Below, piece after piece: positions 34,910-43,951 of a stretch of 64,000 bases of DNA. The notes under the pieces are model-generated. The model did not search any database, was not told the DNA's origin, and saw only the letters and a program-made list of their open reading frames with translations. A program made the position numbers and the translations under genes. The DNA is from ENR-C587 sp942493235 (lineage in GTDB: Bacteria; Bacteroidota; Ignavibacteria; Kapaibacteriales; UBA2268), in NCBI GenBank assembly GCA_942493235.1, contig OW818676.1, forward strand, positions 2,604,001 through 2,668,000, read 5' to 3'. Numbering within the stretch: the first letter of the stretch is position 1; each line of letters begins with the position of its first letter.

Positions 34910-35039
34910 GAGGTTGTCTAAAATTTGTCATTCTGAACGAAGTGAAGAATCCAGAAAAAGCTAACTTGTTGATAATACTGGATTCTTCGTTACACTCAGA
35001 ATGACGATTTGGCAATATTATTACTTTTTAGACAGCCTC
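34910..35039. repeat. MITE-like repeat family 1, copy E (best preserved)
   Basis: 130 bp bounded by GAGGTTGTCTAAAA and TTTTTAGACAGCCTC, nearly perfect inverted termini. Inside, TTCTGAACGAAGTGAAGAAT and GGATTCTTCGTTACACTCAG are mutually inverted. It lies between the His-rich protein gene and the TonB receptor. The rest of the 34778-35125 gap shows no gene. Confidence 0.9.
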
Positions 35040-35125
35040 TTGATTTCGCAAAGTAATTGATTTTGGGCGAAACATCGCTATATATAGCTATGTTTTATTT
35101 TGATTTTTAATTGGATATTTGAATA

Positions 35126-35497
35126 TTAAAACAAGACAGGAGGTGCTCGAAGGCTGTAAGGAAATATTAATATATTATTTAAAATATGGCTTACTTTATT
35201 TATAAAATATTGTGATTTTAATCTATACCGGCTGAGCATAAATGTAAAGATAATTGTAAGTATAACGTAGTTTGCGTTAAACATGCTGATTATTAATAAA
35301 TCTAATTGAGAATGAGAATGCGTTTTAATTGGTACTTTAGAATCTGAATTATAGGGATGATAGTGATATACTACTGTTCCATCTGATAATTTATGATAAT
35401 GTCCGTTGAAAGTAAAATTATATATACTGAAAAGTGCAAGTATAATAAATACAGTACTAATTGTTTTTTTGATATTATTTAAATTATTTACGAACAT
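35126..35497 (-). CDS. His-rich membrane protein of unknown function
   Basis: The 123-residue protein has an N-terminal membrane segment (TISTVFIILALFSIYNF) and a second one at about residues 68-88 (ISMFNANYVILTIIFTFML). Between them a short periplasmic loop is dense in His (GHYHKLSDG, YHYHPYN, KTHSHSQLD), 8 His in about 40 residues. This suggests metal binding. It lies upstream of, and in the same direction as, the TonB receptor. No promoter signature could be confirmed. Family unknown to me. Confidence 0.6.
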   Translation of the reverse strand: MFVNNLNNIKKTISTVFIILALFSIYNFTFNGHYHKLSDGTVVYHYHPYNSDSKVPIKTHSHSQLDLLIISMFNANYVILTIIFTFMLSRYRLKSQYFINKVSHILNNILIFPYSLRAPPVLF

Positions 35498-35628
35498 TAT
35501 TTCAAAAGTATATTATTGTTTAGTATAGACTAACACATTTGTTAGGCATTCAAATATACTAAATTGTAACCAATATGTTGCAAACATTTTTTTTGGGGTC
35601 AAGTCTTTTTTTTTGATTTTCGCAATTT

Positions 35629-35921
35629 TCAGGTGGGTTAACAAATAATTGATATTAGTGTAAAAAAACTCTATATATCAAATATTGATTTTTGATATAT
35701 TATTTGATAAACAACTTTGGTTATTAATCTTAACACCGTAGGAGTTAAACATCTGAAACATAATCAGATACACCGCCACCACTAATCTCTTGTTTTAACA
35801 ACAAAAGAGAAGAAAGAGTGTGCGTACTATACAATGTTTATTACCGATGTTCAACAGTTAACGCCCTTGTAAGAAAGATTTCTTTATTTGCTTACACATA
35901 CATAATAGCTAAGAACTTTTT
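35629..35921. repeat. MITE-like repeat family 2, diverged full-length copy
   Basis: This is the inverse of the copy at 51313-51618 and can be followed almost throughout: GTGGGTTAACAAATAATTG, ATCAAATATTGATTTTTGAT, TAGGAGTTAAACATCTG, CAATGTTTATTACCGATG, TTGTAAGAAAGATTTCT and a degenerate terminus AATAGCTAAGAAC. It fills most of the 35498-35908 gap and reaches the stop end of the L,D-transpeptidase gene. No gene is seen in it. Confidence 0.8.
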
Positions 35922-36814
35922 ATTTTATTAATTTGATTTTTGGATTTATTGGAGTCATTTTTTGAATAAATCAGATTAGGATAATTAGTAATTAATATAT
36001 CTTTAAGATAAGAGGAAGTATTAAATCCATGCAAAGGTACTTTTTGGAATTTCGGCAAATTATCGGCTGAGCCAATATCAATTCCACGGCTGCGTATAAT
36101 TCGACTTCCGTCGAAAAACACTTTATTATCAAATTCATTGAATAATTCGCCTTTATAGAGAGCATTCAAGCGGTTTTTAAAAAATAAATTAGTTGATTTG
36201 TCTTTTGATTGAAATATAAAATCAATATTTTGTTCGATTTCGTCTGCTTTTGCAAAGCGGACTTCTACAGCCGGCTCCTGTGAATAGACGATAACAGGAG
36301 TACCGATTTTAACATTTTTATATAATTTAGCTCCATCGGCACGAGAAATTCTAAGGCAGCCATGCGATGAAGGTCTTCTACCGAGATGTCCGTAATAGCC
36401 AGAAGTGGCTAAACCATGAAAACCAATATTTCCATTAAACCCAACCCAATTTAAAAGCTCTGCATCATCAAATTGCTTTGATATAGCTTTAGGATTTTTT
36501 GATTGAACAGTATAAAATCCTGATGGTGTAAAAAGACCTTTTTCAATGTTGCCGTTTCCACTTGATATTTTGTAAGTAACAGAGGAATCATTGCGAAAAA
36601 CAACGGTAGCAGTTTGCTCTTTTAGAGACACTTTTACATATTCATCGTTTAATAGATAAAATGTATCTTTAACGGCAGTATATGGATAATATACATTGTG
36701 GAGTTTTTTTATTTTCTTTTGTTTATGCTCGGTAGATTCTTCATTTCTATCAAAAGTAAAGACCAAGCCTAAAAATAAGATCGCCGGTAAAAGCATATAT
36801 AATCTGTCGTTCAT
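35909..36814 (-). CDS. L,D-transpeptidase (YkuD domain)
   Basis: The 301-residue protein starts MNDRLYMLLPAILFLGLVF, a signal or anchor sequence. The YkuD catalytic domain has GFHGLATSG and the active-site motif SHGCLRISRADG, with the nucleophile Cys and catalytic His. It makes 3-3 cross-links in peptidoglycan or attaches proteins to it. After the catalytic domain comes an extra ~90-residue C-terminal region of unknown role. The first in-frame codon (36841) is GTG; the ATG at 36814 is preferred because the signal sequence then starts normally. The stop end lies against the family 2 repeat. Confidence 0.87.
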   Translation of the reverse strand: MNDRLYMLLPAILFLGLVFTFDRNEESTEHKQKKIKKLHNVYYPYTAVKDTFYLLNDEYVKVSLKEQTATVVFRNDSSVTYKISSGNGNIEKGLFTPSGFYTVQSKNPKAISKQFDDAELLNWVGFNGNIGFHGLATSGYYGHLGRRPSSHGCLRISRADGAKLYKNVKIGTPVIVYSQEPAVEVRFAKADEIEQNIDFIFQSKDKSTNLFFKNRLNALYKGELFNEFDNKVFFDGSRIIRSRGIDIGSADNLPKFQKVPLHGFNTSSYLKDILITNYPNLIYSKNDSNKSKNQINKIKSS

Positions 36815-36903
36815 ATCGCAATTAAATATTAAACAAAACACAAAATTATGATATAATTAGAAGATTACAAAATAATCTTATTGGAAATTTTGTTTCGCAC
36901 AAA

Positions 36904-37668
36904 CTATTGTCTTTCTATAAGTGCTTTTTCAGCTCTTTCAATATCTTCGTAAGTATCGACTCCAATTAAATTAACACTTGTTTCAAAACAATTAATCGGA
37001 ATTCCGTTTTGAAGCAGTCTTAGCTGTTCTAATCTTTCGGTATCTTCTAAGTCTGTAGCAGGGAAATGGACATATTTCCATAAAGTATGTGGTTGGTAAG
37101 CATAAATGCCAATATGTTTCCAATAATTCCTGCTCGCAAGCCACTGATTAGGATTTAGGTCTCGGGCAAAAGGAATCGGACTTCTCGAAAAATATAATGC
37201 TTGATTATTATTATTAAGAGCTACTTTAACTACTGAAGGGTCTTGAAGCTCATCTAAACTGTTTATTTTTTTTATTAATGTACCGACTTCAGCATTAGTA
37301 TTAAGCATCGATAGAATTAGCGAATCAATCAATTCGGAGCTAATTAGGGGTTCGTCGCCTTGTATATTAACTATAACGTCAGCAAATTCTTTTAATTCCT
37401 TATATGCCCAAAATACTCTATCGCTACCGCTTGGAAGAATATCAGGAGTCATAATGCAAGTAGCTCCGAAATTAAAACATTCTTCGGCAATTCTGTCATC
37501 ATCGGTAGCAATTATAATATCTCTGAGTAATGTAGAACGGGCGGCAGCTTCCCATACCCATTGAATAAGTGGTTTGCCAAGAATTTTAACTAAAGGCTTG
37601 CCTACTAACCTTGATGAACCATATCGAGCCGGTATAATTGCTATTATTTGTTTACTTTTATTATGCAC
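36904..37668 (-). CDS. kdsB: 3-deoxy-manno-octulosonate cytidylyltransferase
   Basis: The 254-residue protein activates Kdo to CMP-Kdo for lipopolysaccharide. The N-terminus IIAIIPARYGSSRLVGKPL is the nucleotide-binding signature. DVIVNIQGDEPLI holds the metal-binding Asp. YFSRSPIPFARD and HIGIYAYQPHTLWKY follow. Length is normal. The start is GTG with GGAAG about 8 bases upstream; no in-frame ATG is available near it. A Kdo-LPS outer membrane is thus implied. Confidence 0.93.
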   Translation of the reverse strand: MHNKSKQIIAIIPARYGSSRLVGKPLVKILGKPLIQWVWEAAARSTLLRDIIIATDDDRIAEECFNFGATCIMTPDILPSGSDRVFWAYKELKEFADVIVNIQGDEPLISSELIDSLILSMLNTNAEVGTLIKKINSLDELQDPSVVKVALNNNNQALYFSRSPIPFARDLNPNQWLASRNYWKHIGIYAYQPHTLWKYVHFPATDLEDTERLEQLRLLQNGIPINCFETSVNLIGVDTYEDIERAEKALIERQ

Positions 37669-37819
37669 AAATTTTCTTCCAAATTTTATTTATTAATTAA
37701 CATAAGAAAAATTAAAGAAAAAATAAATACTTTCCAAATAATAAAAATATATTCAACGTTTTTTTTTTTAGATTTTTTATCTTAATTTGTATTACTTGTT
37801 TTACAAATTCTTGAAAAAT

Positions 37820-38830
37820 ATGAAAAAAGTTAAAATCGGTGTCATTGGTACCGGACATCTCGGAAGTATTCATTTGAAACTTTGGAAAGAAATAGATAAT
37901 ATCGAGCTTATTGGGTTTTATGACGTTGATAAAGGTCGTTGCCAACAGTTATCGGAAGATTTAGCTATTAAAGCATATGATGATTTAGATGAGCTAATTG
38001 AAAATTGCGATGCAGTTACTATAGCTGTTCCTACTATTTACCACAAGGAAGTAGCTTTAAAATGTATCAATGCCGGAGTTCATTGCTTGATTGAAAAACC
38101 AATTACTTCAACCTATCCTGAATCTATTGAGCTAATTAAAGCTGCGGCAGTGAAAAATGTATTACTTCAAGTGGGGCATGTAGAAAGATTCAATCCGGCT
38201 ATTTCCGCATTGAAAAAGTATAAAATAGAACCATTATTCATTGAAGCTCATAGATTAAGTCAATTCCGCCCTCGTGCTATTGATGTATCCGTAATTCACG
38301 ACTTGATGATTCATGATATAGATATTATGCTTAGTCTTATTAATTCGAAGGTTAAACACATTGAAGCGAACGGAGTAGCTGTATTGACAGATACACCCGA
38401 TATTGCCAATGCAAGAATTACGTTTGAAAACGGAGCTGTAGCTAATTTAACTGCATCAAGAATTACAGCTCGCCCACTACGAAAAATGCGAGTATTCCAG
38501 AAAAATGCTTATTTCTCGATTGATTTTGGTAAACAGGATGTTGAAGTTTATACAATTTATGATGAAAGTAATGTAAAAGGAGCAGATGCAATTCCTGCAA
38601 TTATGCTTGGTACAATTGAAGAAGGGCTTAAAAATAAAGACATATACTTCGAGAAACCTCCGGTACCTCAAATAAATGCAATAGCTGAAGAGCATAAAGC
38701 GTTTATTGATTCAATTATAAACAATTTACCATCAGTTGTAACTGCCGAATCGGCAGCAGAAGCATTAAGGGTAGCCGAAGAAATCAATAATTTGGTTGTT
38801 GAAAATATGTCAATACAATTTAAGGCTTAA
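37820..38830 (+). CDS. Gfo/Idh/MocA-family oxidoreductase
   Basis: The 336-residue NAD(P)-dependent enzyme has the Rossmann start MKKVKIGVIGTGHLGSIHL. The family's HCLIEKPITS motif contains the catalytic-type Lys of the EKP triplet. The C-terminal alpha/beta domain has SVIHDLMIHDIDIML. Family members oxidise or reduce sugars, often in surface polysaccharide synthesis; the substrate is unknown. The ATG at 37820 is chosen over upstream non-ATG codons. It is followed after 2 bp by a glycosyltransferase, which supports a role in glycan synthesis. Confidence 0.85.
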   Translation: MKKVKIGVIGTGHLGSIHLKLWKEIDNIELIGFYDVDKGRCQQLSEDLAIKAYDDLDELIENCDAVTIAVPTIYHKEVALKCINAGVHCLIEKPITSTYPESIELIKAAAVKNVLLQVGHVERFNPAISALKKYKIEPLFIEAHRLSQFRPRAIDVSVIHDLMIHDIDIMLSLINSKVKHIEANGVAVLTDTPDIANARITFENGAVANLTASRITARPLRKMRVFQKNAYFSIDFGKQDVEVYTIYDESNVKGADAIPAIMLGTIEEGLKNKDIYFEKPPVPQINAIAEEHKAFIDSIINNLPSVVTAESAAEALRVAEEINNLVVENMSIQFKA

Positions 38831-38832
38831 TA

Positions 38833-40011
38833 ATGGTATTTACTATTTCAATCTCAGTTTTGATATTACTTTTTTTATATCCATTGACTATTTATCCGAT
38901 AATTTTAACAGTTTTGGATAAATTATTTGGCAAGGACTACTTAATTAAGCCCGATTTTTATCCGGCAATTACTATTTTAATTGCTGCATATAACGAAGAA
39001 TCAATGATAGGAGACTGTATTAAATCCGTATTAGATTCGGATTATCCTACTGAAAATATTCATATATTAGTTGGTTCTGACGGCTCGAATGATAATACAT
39101 ATAATATAGTAAAATCCATTGCAAACGTACACCCGAATATCAAGATATTTCAATTCAACAGATTAGGTAAAAATCGAGTATTGAACGAGCTGTATCAACA
39201 TATAAATACAGAATTTGTAATGTTTTTAGATGCTGATCATAGATTAAGAAGAAACACTTTAGTTAATACTTTAAGACTTTTCGCAAATGAATCAATTGCC
39301 TGTGTGATGAATGAAAAGCATATTATTTGTTCAAGCACTTCTAATTCTGGTGTACAGGGAGAAGGATTTTATCATAAATTTGAAAAATTTTATAAAATAA
39401 AAGAGTCCAGGATTAGAACTACTGTAAATGTATTAGGTTCATATTGTATAAGAACTAATACTTTAAAACCATTACCTAATGAGGCTGTCTGCGACGACAT
39501 GTATAACATACTACAAGTTTCTCTTCAAAAAAAGCGTGCTATCTGCTCTACTGATGCTTTAATAGAGGAAGTACGTGATAAAGAAACATCCGAAGAAATG
39601 CGTCGTCGAATAAGAATGGCTGCCGGACAACTCTCTACCGTAAAGTCACTAATAAATATAATAAATCCTTTTGCAGGATTACAATCATTTTTCTTTATAT
39701 CTCACAAATTTATCAGATATATGTATTGTTTAATAATGTTACTCGTTGCTGGATTAACTTATCCACTATTAAATGAAAATATTATATTTTTTCAAATAAT
39801 ACTATTCGGGCAAATTTTATTTTATTTATTGGCTTTAGTTGGTTATATTTTAGAACAATTCAAAATAATACTTAAGCCATTCAGTATTCCTTTGTTTTTT
39901 GTGATAATCAATTTAGGATTTTTATTAGGTATTATTAAATTTATTTTCGGGAAATCAGGCTCAACTTGGGAGAGAATTGATACAAGAAATAATCAAACTA
40001 ATGTAAAATAG
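38833..40011 (+). CDS. Membrane glycosyltransferase, family 2
   Basis: The 392-residue protein has an N-terminal membrane helix, a GT-A domain and three or so C-terminal membrane helices. Motifs seen are ITILIAAYNEESMIGDCIKS (nucleotide-sugar start), VGSDGSNDNT, the DxD-type metal site in FLDADHRLRR, and a late acceptor-site segment VCDDMYNILQ. It resembles processive or membrane-linked hexosyl transferases. It is coupled to the oxidoreductase gene (2-bp gap). Its 3' end overlaps the convergent AlbA_2 gene by 19 bp. Confidence 0.85.
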   Translation: MVFTISISVLILLFLYPLTIYPIILTVLDKLFGKDYLIKPDFYPAITILIAAYNEESMIGDCIKSVLDSDYPTENIHILVGSDGSNDNTYNIVKSIANVHPNIKIFQFNRLGKNRVLNELYQHINTEFVMFLDADHRLRRNTLVNTLRLFANESIACVMNEKHIICSSTSNSGVQGEGFYHKFEKFYKIKESRIRTTVNVLGSYCIRTNTLKPLPNEAVCDDMYNILQVSLQKKRAICSTDALIEEVRDKETSEEMRRRIRMAAGQLSTVKSLINIINPFAGLQSFFFISHKFIRYMYCLIMLLVAGLTYPLLNENIIFFQIILFGQILFYLLALVGYILEQFKIILKPFSIPLFFVIINLGFLLGIIKFIFGKSGSTWERIDTRNNQTNVK

Positions 40012-40640
40012 TCAGTCTGAGCCTCGCAGTGTATGTTTAATACACCGGCTCGGACTAATCTTACAATTATCTGCCTGGCTCTCCTTCTGGAAATATTTAC
40101 TAAGACTGCAAAATCATCAATAGTAGCTTTCTCGTTAGCATCTAAATATCTAAAAAATCGTTTCTCCATATCGCCTATAAATATAGTAAGAGGTTTTGAA
40201 TCTTTATTTCTTGAAGCAAGAATTTTTGTCATTTCTTTACTTGCCGGAATAGATTTCTCACCTATTCTTATATATGCCTGAGCTAAAGTGTCGTCATCGG
40301 TATTACCGCTAATTAATTTATGGGGTTTATTTTGGCTCTCGTTTATATAGGCAACAGCTAAATATTTATTTTTAATATTTAGAATTTGAATATTGGGTAT
40401 AATGGGCGGGTCAATTAATAGTTGACAGCAGGCATTAATAGCCTCAATTTCGTATTTCTCGCTCTCTATACCGTAAATCTTCCCGTCATCATCAACCCCG
40501 ACAATTAAATATCCGCCCTTAGTATTAGAAAAGGCAACAATTTCTTTAGCAATTTTTCCCGGTTTTGAGATTTTCCTTTTAAATTCGACTGTTGTCGATT
40601 CTCCACCGGCAATTAATTCTTTGAACTCTTTTATATTCAT
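39993..40640 (-). CDS. AlbA_2 (schlafen-like) ATP-binding domain protein with winged helix
   Basis: The 215-residue protein has an N-terminal AlbA_2 domain (ESTTVEFKRKISKPGKIAKEI; AFSNTKGGYLIVGVDDDG) typical of putative DNA-binding or ATPase transcription regulators. The C-terminal ~65 residues form a winged-helix-like region (VNISRRRARQIIVRLVRAG). The combination suggests a regulator. Targets are unknown. Its stop end overlaps the glycosyltransferase gene on the other strand, so the two transcripts are convergent. Confidence 0.78.
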   Translation of the reverse strand: MNIKEFKELIAGGESTTVEFKRKISKPGKIAKEIVAFSNTKGGYLIVGVDDDGKIYGIESEKYEIEAINACCQLLIDPPIIPNIQILNIKNKYLAVAYINESQNKPHKLISGNTDDDTLAQAYIRIGEKSIPASKEMTKILASRNKDSKPLTIFIGDMEKRFFRYLDANEKATIDDFAVLVNISRRRARQIIVRLVRAGVLNIHCEAQTDYFTLV

Positions 40641-40826
40641 GTAAGTTACTAACAGCTTTCAAAATAAATATATTTATTTATTCAAAAATACAGGCTTTTA
40701 TTATAAAATATTTTTAAATAATCAGTGTATATAATCGTTTAATTTTAAACTTTATTTTCGGAATTAGTATTTATAAATTCCGATTAGTTATATTTAGAAT
40801 ATTTTTTGAATTATATAGAGATATTT

Positions 40827-42218
40827 ATGAAAGCAAAATGTTACTTCCTAATTAAAAGCACTCTGTTGAGCTTTATATTAGTATTGATTTGTCAGCCACT
40901 TACAGCTCAGAGCTGGACAAAATTATCAAATTCAGGTAAATACATTAACAGAGTATATACACCGATTAATTATCCCGATAGAATTGTAATTGCTACAGAC
41001 AACGATTCATTTAAATTAGATAATACTATTCCGTTTAACGAGTTGGTTTCTGGAGGAGGGATAATAATTAGCAATGATCGTGGTCAGAGCTTTCCGACTC
41101 AACTTTTAAATGGTTATATGGTGTTTGATATATTCAATCCGCAAAAATCACCAAATGACTGGTTTGCATCTATACGATTATTAGATCAAGGTTCCATAGC
41201 TGTCTCCACTGATAATCTTAGTTCATTTAATATGGACGACCTTAGGTGTAGCTCTATTCGCCAACCTATGAAATTTGAAGATGATACATTTAATATAGGC
41301 TATACTGGGGTTACTTATTACAATACTGATGAGGGATTCTCATATTCAACGGACAACTTCCAAACTTGTAATCCTAATAAACTGATAGATATTCAATCTC
41401 GTGATTTGTCAATTTCTAAATTAGTACCCGGATTAATGTTTATCGCCGGTGATAATCAGTATGCGGAAGGTATTTGGCGTTCTCTTGATTCAGGTAAGAC
41501 TTGGGCAAGATTTGAGTCCGGCTTAGAAAGATTGAGAGCATTATGTGTAATGGCTTCATCAGCCGATCCGGCAGTCGTTTTCTGTGGTGCCGATACTGTG
41601 ATTAGCTTAGATTACAGTTATTATAAAGGAAAAGGAATATATGTTAGTTTAGATACAGGTAAAACTTGGTCAATATATGCTGCAAACGGTTATAGAGTAT
41701 TTGATATTGCCCAACACCCGACTAATCCGAATCATCTTGCTGCCGCTTGCGACAAAGGCGGAGTATTTATAAGTTCTGCTGCAGGATTTTATTGGGAGCA
41801 GAGAAATACCGGGCTGCCCGAAAATATTCCGGTTAGAAATATAGCTATTCCTAACTGGACCGATACTGAAAATGGATTTAGATGTATTGCCGGTACTTAC
41901 GGCGATGGTGCTTATATATCAGAAGAGATGATTACTTCAGTTGAAGACGATAATAAAGCAATAGCACATATTTTCCCGAATCCGGCAACTAACAGAATTA
42001 ATTTAGCTATCGATAATTATTCAAATTCCAATTATATTAACATAGAATTGCTTAATATTAGCGGGAATTCAGTCGGCACACTTTATCAAGGTAGTACGTC
42101 CGATATAAATCAAATTTTTTCTTGGGATATTCCGGCAGAATTATCTAATGGAATGTATATTTTAAAAATACAAACTGAAAATACAGTTAATACATACAAA
42201 GTTCAAGTAGTTAGATAG
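40827..42218 (+). CDS. Secreted BNR/sortilin-like repeat protein with T9SS sorting tail
   Basis: A 463-residue product starting at the ATG 40827 (an upstream TTG at 40806 is rejected). The signal peptide runs from MKAKCYFLIKSTLLSFILVL. The body shows BNR/sortilin-like repeats in SLDSGKTWARFESG, SLDTGKTWSIYA and similar units, which form beta-propellers. The C-terminus is a type IX sorting domain (AHIFPNPATNRINLAIDN, GMYILKIQTENTVNTYKVQVVR). It should be displayed outside the cell. Role unknown: binding or scaffolding are likelier than catalysis. Confidence 0.8.
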   Translation: MKAKCYFLIKSTLLSFILVLICQPLTAQSWTKLSNSGKYINRVYTPINYPDRIVIATDNDSFKLDNTIPFNELVSGGGIIISNDRGQSFPTQLLNGYMVFDIFNPQKSPNDWFASIRLLDQGSIAVSTDNLSSFNMDDLRCSSIRQPMKFEDDTFNIGYTGVTYYNTDEGFSYSTDNFQTCNPNKLIDIQSRDLSISKLVPGLMFIAGDNQYAEGIWRSLDSGKTWARFESGLERLRALCVMASSADPAVVFCGADTVISLDYSYYKGKGIYVSLDTGKTWSIYAANGYRVFDIAQHPTNPNHLAAACDKGGVFISSAAGFYWEQRNTGLPENIPVRNIAIPNWTDTENGFRCIAGTYGDGAYISEEMITSVEDDNKAIAHIFPNPATNRINLAIDNYSNSNYINIELLNISGNSVGTLYQGSTSDINQIFSWDIPAELSNGMYILKIQTENTVNTYKVQVVR

Positions 42219-42232
42219 CATTGAATAAAAGA

Positions 42233-42268
42233 TTTCCTTCCCGAATTTTGAGTCGGGAAGGAAAAATT
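42233..42268 (+). terminator. Terminator-like hairpin
   Basis: Arms TTTCCTTCCCGA and TCGGGAAGGAAA, 12 perfect pairs with an 8-base loop, 14 bp after the stop of the BNR protein gene. Confidence 0.8.
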
Positions 42269-42397
42269 TCTATTATAGTATTATCTTGATTTATAAAATA
42301 TTTATTTTATTTGTAATTAGAAAAAATAACAATTTACCACTTTTGTAAAAGTCTCAAGCTTTTAAACTCCGTGTTATGTATAAACATAAAGTTAAAA

Positions 42398-43309
42398 ATG
42401 AAAGAAATTCCAAAAAGATTGATAAACGACTTAAAATCCTTTTTTAATTATTTAAAATTTGAAAAAGGTTTGTCAGAAAATACACTGATTTCATATCAAA
42501 GCGATTTGGAAAAATATATACAATTCATTGATAGTATTCAGCTTAATAGTTTTAATAAAATTACGAACGAGCACATAACCGAATTTCTTGTATTGCTAAA
42601 CGAAATCGGATTAGAAGCAAGTAGTAAATCTCGCTATCTGTCTTCAATTCGCGGTTTACATAAATTTCTATTTTCGACCGGAACAATTGATAACGACATT
42701 ACTGAAATAATTGAATTGCCCAGACAAGCTCGAAAAATTCCAGATACATTATCGGTCGAGCAGGTAAACAAAATAATTTCAATGCCGAATATAAGCAAAC
42801 CCGGTGGAATCAGAGACCGAGCAATTTTAGAGACTCTGTATGCTTGCGGTTTGCGTGTAAGTGAGTTAATTAATTTAAAACAGAGAGATATATTATTTGA
42901 TGTAGAAATTATCAGAGTTTTCGGCAAAGGCTCAAAAGAAAGAATTGTACCGATTGGCAGCTCAGCCGTTGAATGGATAAAAAGCTACTTAACTAACGCC
43001 AGAGTGCACTTTGTTAACTCAGTGGCTACCGATGATGTCTTGTTCTTGAATCAACGTGGCAAAAAGCTAACCCGGATGTATATATGGAAAATGATTAAGC
43101 AAAATACCGATTTAGCCGGAATCGAAGCCGAAGTCCATCCTCACACTTTCAGGCATTCCTTTGCTACACATTTATTGGAAGGCGGAGCCGACCTTAGGGC
43201 TGTCCAAGAGATGCTTGGGCATAGTGATATTTCCACTACTCAAATATATACTCATATAGATAGAGAATATATAAAAGAAGTACACAAATCATTCCACCCG
43301 AGAGCTTAA
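42398..43309 (+). CDS. xerD: XerD/XerC-type tyrosine recombinase
   Basis: The 303-residue protein is a complete Xer recombinase with an N-terminal core-binding domain (LSENTLISYQSDLEKYIQF) and the catalytic set. First Arg is in ACGLRVSELI, the catalytic Lys in GKGSKERIVPI, the HxxR box in HPHTFRHSFATH, the late His in MLGHSDISTTQ, and Tyr in IYTHIDREY. It resolves chromosome dimers at dif, with FtsK. XerC versus XerD cannot be fixed from this alone. An upstream TTA/ATG alternative exists; 42398 gives the normal length. A 173-bp tandem repeat array follows. Confidence 0.9.
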   Translation: MKEIPKRLINDLKSFFNYLKFEKGLSENTLISYQSDLEKYIQFIDSIQLNSFNKITNEHITEFLVLLNEIGLEASSKSRYLSSIRGLHKFLFSTGTIDNDITEIIELPRQARKIPDTLSVEQVNKIISMPNISKPGGIRDRAILETLYACGLRVSELINLKQRDILFDVEIIRVFGKGSKERIVPIGSSAVEWIKSYLTNARVHFVNSVATDDVLFLNQRGKKLTRMYIWKMIKQNTDLAGIEAEVHPHTFRHSFATHLLEGGADLRAVQEMLGHSDISTTQIYTHIDREYIKEVHKSFHPRA

Positions 43310-43383
43310 TTCAGCTCTATAGCTTACAACTTTATAACTAATAAAGCCATTGGAAGATTAGTGAAGAAAGAAAATGGGAGTCC

Positions 43384-43820
43384 CAACTTTCATTCTACCA
43401 ATATTCAACATCTAAAGATGTTGTAAGAAAAGAGTCAATTACACCCAAATTTCCTATTTCCCACTTTCAACTTTATAACTTATTACTTTACGAACTTTTC
43501 ACTTCCAGCTACCAGCCTTACTAAGCAGAGCGTAGTAAGGAGGAGAGTTGGAGTGCCAACTTTCATTCTACCAATATTCAACATCTAAAGATGTTGTAAG
43601 AAAAGAACAGATAACACCCAAATTTCCTATTTCCCACTTTCAACTTTATAACTTATTACTTTACGAACTTTTTAATTCCAGCCACCAGCCTTACTACGCA
43701 GAGCGTAGTAAGGAGGAGAGTTGGAGTGTCAACTTTCATTCTACCAGTATTCAACATCTAAAGATGTTGTAAGAAAAGAACAGATAACACCCAAATTTCC
43801 TATTTCCCACTTTCAACTTC
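43384..43820. repeat. Tandem array, period 173 bp, about 2.5 copies
   Basis: Units begin CAACTTTCATTCTACCA at 43384, 43557 and 43730, exactly 173 bp apart, with only a few base changes between copies. Each holds two palindromes: AACATCTAAAGATGTT, and CCTTACTACG-CAGAG-CGTAGTAAGG (first copy slightly altered). The array fills most of the 642-bp gap after the Xer recombinase gene. A short chance frame (43548-43772) lies inside it and is not a gene. Confidence 0.92.
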
Positions 43821-43888
43821 TTAACTTCCCACTTTATAACTTTATAACTTCTTTAAATAGTTTTGCTCTGTTTTAAATTATTCAAATA

Positions 43889-43921
43889 AAAGCCACACCA
43901 TTAATAACGATGTGGCTTTAA
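43889..43921 (-). terminator. Terminator after ettA
   Basis: Stem AAAGCCACA.../...TGTGGCTTTA with a loop of about 11 bases, followed by an A/T-run, 31 bp beyond the leftward ettA stop. Confidence 0.8.
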
Positions 43922-43951
43922 AAAAAACGATATAATAATACAAATAATTAT

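Noticed and set aside
43548..43772. A 74-codon forward frame inside the tandem array
   Set aside because: It repeats the same peptide start because it lies in the 173-bp repeat, and it has no homology to anything I know.
43384..43820. CRISPR-like array
   Set aside because: The units are 173 bp, nearly identical over their full length and have no variable spacers, and no cas genes are near.
42398..43820. An integron (recombinase plus array of attC sites)
   Set aside because: The recombinase is a plain Xer protein without the integron-integrase extra motif, and the repeats carry no gene cassettes.
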